Assembly (NCBI GenBank): GCA_020722625.1
Contig: DYKK01000142.1
Coordinates: forward strand, 1 to 8,278
Length of the DNA: 8,278 nucleotides
Source of the DNA: Anaeromyxobacter dehalogenans
GTDB lineage: Bacteria; Myxococcota_A; UBA9042; DTJE01
Direction: 5' to 3'
The position numbers and the translations under genes were made by a program. Shown piece after piece: positions 5,845-8,278 of this stretch. Positions within the stretch are counted from its first letter, which is position 1. Every line of letters starts with the position of its first letter. The notes under the pieces are model-generated. The model saw nothing but the letters and a program-made list of their open reading frames with translations. It searched no databases and was not told the DNA's origin.

Positions 5845-6693
5845 ATGGCCCTGAACCGGTCGTGCGTCGGGAAATCATTCGGACCCTATCTTTTTGAGTA
5901 CGAAGACCGCGACGTGATCCTGTACGCGCTGGGGGTCGGTGCGACCCACGACGAGTCGCGGTACGTCTTCGAGGGGGCGGAGGGATTCTGCACGCTGCCC
6001 ACGTTCGCGGTGGTCCCGTGCACGCAGGTCCTGTTCGAGGCCGTGGCCGTGCTGGACGCGGACCTGACGCGCCTGCTGCACGGCGAGCAGGCGATCCGGT
6101 GGTTCGCGCCGATCCCGACCTCCGGCACGCTGAACACGCGGTTCGAGGTGACCGGGGTGTACGACAAGGGCAAGGGGGCCCTCGCCGTGGTCCGGGCCAC
6201 GTCCGCGGACGAGCAGGGACGCGACCTGTTCGAGAACGTGGTGTCGCTGTTCATCCGCGGGGAAGGGGGGGGCGGCGGCGACCCGGGCCCCAAGGCGCCA
6301 CGGTACGACCCGCCGGAGGGGCGCGAGCCGGATGTCCGGGTCGAGCAGCGGACCCTGCGGCGGCAGGCCCTCCTCTATCGCCTGAGCGGGGACCGGAACC
6401 CCCTGCACGCCTCGCCGGAGTTCGCAGCGGCGGCCGGGTTCGAACGCCCGATCCTGCACGGCCTGTGCACGCTCGGGTTCGCGGCGCGTCACTTCGTGAA
6501 CGCCGCCCTGGACGGCGACGTGACACGCCTCAAGGCCCTGACGGCCCGGTTCTCCGCGGTCGTGTATCCCGGGGACACCCTTCGCACCGAGGCGTGGCGC
6601 GACGAGGGCGGGCGGTACGTGGCGAGGGTCTCGCGCCTCGCCCCCGAGGGTCCCCAGCCCGTCATCACCAACTTCTCGTTCGAGACGGCCTGA
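5845..6693 (+). CDS. MaoC-family (hydratase 2 type) enoyl-CoA hydratase/dehydratase, double hotdog
   Basis: This 282-residue protein has the two-hotdog layout of hydratase 2 enzymes, which add water to trans-2-enoyl-CoA to give (R)-3-hydroxyacyl-CoA, or run the reverse dehydration. The N-terminal non-catalytic hotdog (about 1-138) begins VGKSFGPYLFEYEDRDVILYALGVG. A Gly-rich linker (139-160, GEGGGGGDPG) follows, then the C-terminal catalytic hotdog (about 163-282). The hydratase-2 signature is intact in YRLSGDRNPLHASPEFA (178-194), with the catalytic pair D183 and H188 five residues apart as in peroxisomal multifunctional enzyme 2. The following ERPILHGLCTLGFAAR segment is also typical. The length matches stand-alone bacterial members used in fatty acid, polyhydroxyalkanoate or side-chain catabolism; the chain-length preference cannot be read. 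The next gene starts 19 bases downstream, so the two are probably co-transcribed. The linker is coded by a run of eight G at 6265-6272. Confidence 0.93.
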   Translation: MALNRSCVGKSFGPYLFEYEDRDVILYALGVGATHDESRYVFEGAEGFCTLPTFAVVPCTQVLFEAVAVLDADLTRLLHGEQAIRWFAPIPTSGTLNTRFEVTGVYDKGKGALAVVRATSADEQGRDLFENVVSLFIRGEGGGGGDPGPKAPRYDPPEGREPDVRVEQRTLRRQALLYRLSGDRNPLHASPEFAAAAGFERPILHGLCTLGFAARHFVNAALDGDVTRLKALTARFSAVVYPGDTLRTEAWRDEGGRYVARVSRLAPEGPQPVITNFSFETA

Positions 6694-6700
6694 GCCGTCC

Positions 6701-6705
6701 GGGAG
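6701..6705 (+). promoter_or_regulatory. Ribosome binding site of the amidohydrolase gene (GGGAG)
   Basis: GGGAG lies seven bases before the GTG at 6713 and immediately downstream of the hydratase stop codon. It supports the GTG start, which also places the normal MYDLVIRGGL amidohydrolase beginning at the N-terminus. Confidence 0.6.
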
Positions 6706-6712
6706 CGCCCCT

Positions 6713-8125
6713 GTGTACGACCTGGTCATCCGCGGTGGGCTCGTGGTGACGCCGGAGGGCGTGGTCCACGCGGACGTGGCGGTCCTGGGCGGGCGCATCG
6801 CGCGCGTCGAGCCCGGGATCCGGGACCCCGCCGCGCAGGAGGTGGTCGCCGATGGGCTGCACGTCCTGCCCGGGGCCGTGGACGCCCACGTCCACCTGGG
6901 CGTGCCCATCGCCGGGACGTGGTCCCGCGACGACCATCGCACGGGGACCCTCGCGGCCCTCTGCGGCGGCGTCACCACGGTCGGCGACTTCACGGTCCAG
7001 GACCCCGGGGAGGGCCTGGTCGCCTCCATCGAACGGCGGCGCGACGCGGCCTCCTCCGGGACGTGGAGCGACTGGTTCCTGCACGCGAACGTCACGTCGG
7101 TCACGCCGGCCGTCCTGGACGAGGTCCCGCTCGCCGTCGCGTCGGGCGTCCGGTCGTTCAAGGTGTTCCTCGCGTATCCGGGGATGCGCATCGGCCCGGA
7201 GGTCCTGCGCGAGGTCTTGCGCCGCGTGGGGGCCGCGGGCGGGCTCCTGATGGCGCACTGCGAGGACCAGGATGTCGTGGACCGGGCCGTGGCGGAACGG
7301 GTGGCGCGGGGCCTTGTCGCGGCACGTCACTTCTTCGGGTCGCGCCCCCCGGAGGCCGAGGCGCGCGCCATCGAGGTCCTGGGGGGAATCGCCCGGGACC
7401 TCGGGCACCCGGCCTACGTGGTCCACCTGTCGTCCGCCGCGGGACTGCGCGCGGCCCTGGACGCGCGCCGTGCCGGGGCGAGGCTGCACATCGAGACCTG
7501 CCCCCAGTACCTGCTGCTGAGCCCGAGACCCCCTCGCGGACTGCGCCCGGAGCACCTGGTCTGCGCGCCACCCCTGCGGCGGACGCGGGACCGGATCGCC
7601 CTGCTCCGCGCCCTGGCCCGCGGCGACATCGAGGTCCTCGCCACGGATCATTGCCCCTTCACGTCGTCGCAAAAGGCCGCAGGGGCCCACGATTTCCGCC
7701 GTGTCCCCGGGGGACTGCCGGGGGTCGAGACCCTCCTCCCGCTCGCGTACGACCTCGCCCTGCGGGGGGCACTGCCCCTGGAACGCCTCGCGCGGGTCCT
7801 GGCCGAGGCGCCGGCGCGCCTGTTCGGCCTGGAGGACCGCAAGGGGGCCGTGCGCGAGGGCCTGGACGCGGACCTCGTCCTCGCGGACCCGGCGGGCGAG
7901 ACGCGCGTGACCGCGACGCGGCTGCACTCCGCGACCGACTGCAATCCCTACGAGGGCCGGGCCCTCCGCGGCCGCCTGACGGCCGTGTACCTGCGGGGCC
8001 GCCTCGCCGCGGCCCCGGGGCCGGACGGACGCATGGAGCCGGCGATGGGGCGACCCTCGGGGGCGTACGTGACGGCCGCCCACGATCCGGCGTCCCGATC
8101 TCGGCATCACGACGGAACGCCTTGA
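6713..8125 (+). CDS. Dihydropyrimidinase/hydantoinase-like cyclic amidohydrolase
   Basis: This 470-residue metal-dependent hydrolase of the urease superfamily belongs to the branch that opens cyclic amides (dihydropyrimidines, hydantoins, allantoin, dihydroorotate). The N-terminal beta-sandwich strand is YDLVIRGGLVV. The binuclear site is complete: H59 and H61 (DAHVHLG), carboxylatable K150 (SFKVFLAY), H182 (AHCED), H238 (VHLSS) and D312 (ATDHCPF), at nearly the same numbers as in D-hydantoinases. Y155, which contacts substrate in hydantoinases, is present. Two pocket positions differ: CAPPLR (A285) where dihydropyrimidinases usually have CSPPLR, and VPGGLPGVET (G333) where an Asn is usual, closer to dihydroorotase and allantoinase-like branches. 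The tail SATDCNPYEG (406-415) is dihydropyrimidinase-like. The last 20 or so residues are low-complexity. No uracil or purine catabolism gene is adjacent. The family is sure; the substrate is not. Confidence 0.92.
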   Translation: MYDLVIRGGLVVTPEGVVHADVAVLGGRIARVEPGIRDPAAQEVVADGLHVLPGAVDAHVHLGVPIAGTWSRDDHRTGTLAALCGGVTTVGDFTVQDPGEGLVASIERRRDAASSGTWSDWFLHANVTSVTPAVLDEVPLAVASGVRSFKVFLAYPGMRIGPEVLREVLRRVGAAGGLLMAHCEDQDVVDRAVAERVARGLVAARHFFGSRPPEAEARAIEVLGGIARDLGHPAYVVHLSSAAGLRAALDARRAGARLHIETCPQYLLLSPRPPRGLRPEHLVCAPPLRRTRDRIALLRALARGDIEVLATDHCPFTSSQKAAGAHDFRRVPGGLPGVETLLPLAYDLALRGALPLERLARVLAEAPARLFGLEDRKGAVREGLDADLVLADPAGETRVTATRLHSATDCNPYEGRALRGRLTAVYLRGRLAAAPGPDGRMEPAMGRPSGAYVTAAHDPASRSRHHDGTP

Positions 8126-8144
8126 TCTGGCGCGGCTTCGTGCC

Positions 8145-8168
8145 GGCCGCGACTTGGAAGTCGCGGCC
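8145..8168 (+). terminator. Perfect 10-bp hairpin after the amidohydrolase gene, possible terminator
   Basis: GGCCGCGACT (8145-8154) pairs perfectly with AGTCGCGGCC (8159-8168) around a TGGA loop, starting 19 bases after the stop codon. Position and strength suit a transcript end or a 3'-stabilising structure for the preceding operon. There is no U-tract, so a standard intrinsic terminator is not shown. It may equally be an interspersed repetitive (REP-like) hairpin, since a similar one lies at 8228-8248. Confidence 0.4.
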
Positions 8169-8227
8169 CCAGCATCGTTGGGGTTGGTCGTCACGCGACG
8201 GGGCGTTCACCCCCTGGCGGTCCTGGA

Positions 8228-8248
8228 GGCGCGATTTGCAATCGCGCC
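8228..8248. repeat. Perfect 9-bp hairpin resembling the one at 8145-8168
   Basis: GGCGCGATT (8228-8236) pairs with AATCGCGCC (8240-8248) around a TGC loop. Its core GCGATTTGCAATCGCG resembles GCGACTTGGAAGTCGCG of the upstream hairpin, suggesting two diverged copies of one palindromic element. Two copies in one window is not enough to define a family. Confidence 0.45.
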
Positions 8249-8278
8249 GGCTGCGCGGCCTCCGAGCCGCGCCCCTCA

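Larger units (their letters stand above)
8126..8278. other. Gene-free 3' end rich in hairpins
   Basis: I see no coding region after the amidohydrolase stop. Perfect hairpins lie at 8145-8168 (10-bp stem) and 8228-8248 (9-bp stem). Weaker ones are at 8167-8183 (CCCCA/TGGGG, overlapping the first by two bases) and 8253-8272 (GCGCGGC/GCCGCGC, 6-base loop). None is followed by a T-run. The window ends within this interval, so its right boundary is unknown. Confidence 0.7.

Noticed and set aside
3840..5846. Minus-strand open frame of 668 codons opposite the J/TPR and RAM genes
   Set aside because: It is a mirror of the high-GC codon bias: its product is rich in R, G, P, H and D without a recognisable domain, it runs through the repeat spacer and two well-supported genes, and its start overlaps the hydratase start region.
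5875..8194. Long minus-strand open frames opposite the hydratase and amidohydrolase genes (about 438 and 509 codons)
   Set aside because: They are antisense shadows of conserved genes, with compositionally biased products and no recognisable motif.

Overview
The window is a very GC-rich bacterial segment. It carries five protein-coding genes, all on the + strand, and one 459-base non-coding interval full of short tandem repeats. The start codons are GTG, GTG, ATG, ATG and GTG, and four of the five have a clear purine-rich ribosome binding site. The lineage cannot be fixed from this sequence. The third-position G/C bias, the DUF4388/PATAN-like plus J-like plus TPR protein and the repeat-laden spacer resemble Myxococcota and related former deltaproteobacteria. 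Other high-GC Gram-negative groups such as Planctomycetota or Acidobacteriota remain possible.

Layout: 1-74 is a leader. 75-3500 encodes a full-length cobalamin-dependent methionine synthase (MetH) with all five modules. 3501-3959 is a non-coding spacer in which heptamer (GGGGTCC-type) and hexamer (CACTGN-type) arrays occur in the same order twice, with part of a third copy, followed by a probable promoter. 3960-5477 encodes a DUF4388/PATAN-like, degenerate J-domain and TPR protein of unknown role. After a 75-base promoter-containing gap, 5553-5792 encodes a 79-residue stand-alone Lrp/AsnC ligand-binding (RAM) domain with no DNA-binding part. 5845-6693 encodes a two-hotdog MaoC/hydratase-2 enzyme. 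6713-8125 encodes a dihydropyrimidinase/hydantoinase-like amidohydrolase with an intact binuclear metal site. 8126-8278 has no gene but contains several perfect hairpins.

The genes probably form three transcription units: metH alone, the J/TPR gene (alone or read through), and RAM protein + hydratase + amidohydrolase, which are spaced by 52 and 19 bases. The last group could be a small catabolic operon (acyl-CoA plus cyclic ureide/imide chemistry) with an amino-acid-sensing accessory protein, but no shared pathway is proven by the sequence. I found no CRISPR array, insertion sequence, phage gene, tRNA or rRNA. The parts of most interest are the composite repeat spacer, the J-like domain without HPD, the RAM-only protein, and the amidohydrolase with altered substrate-pocket positions. 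None of these amounts to a clearly new system.
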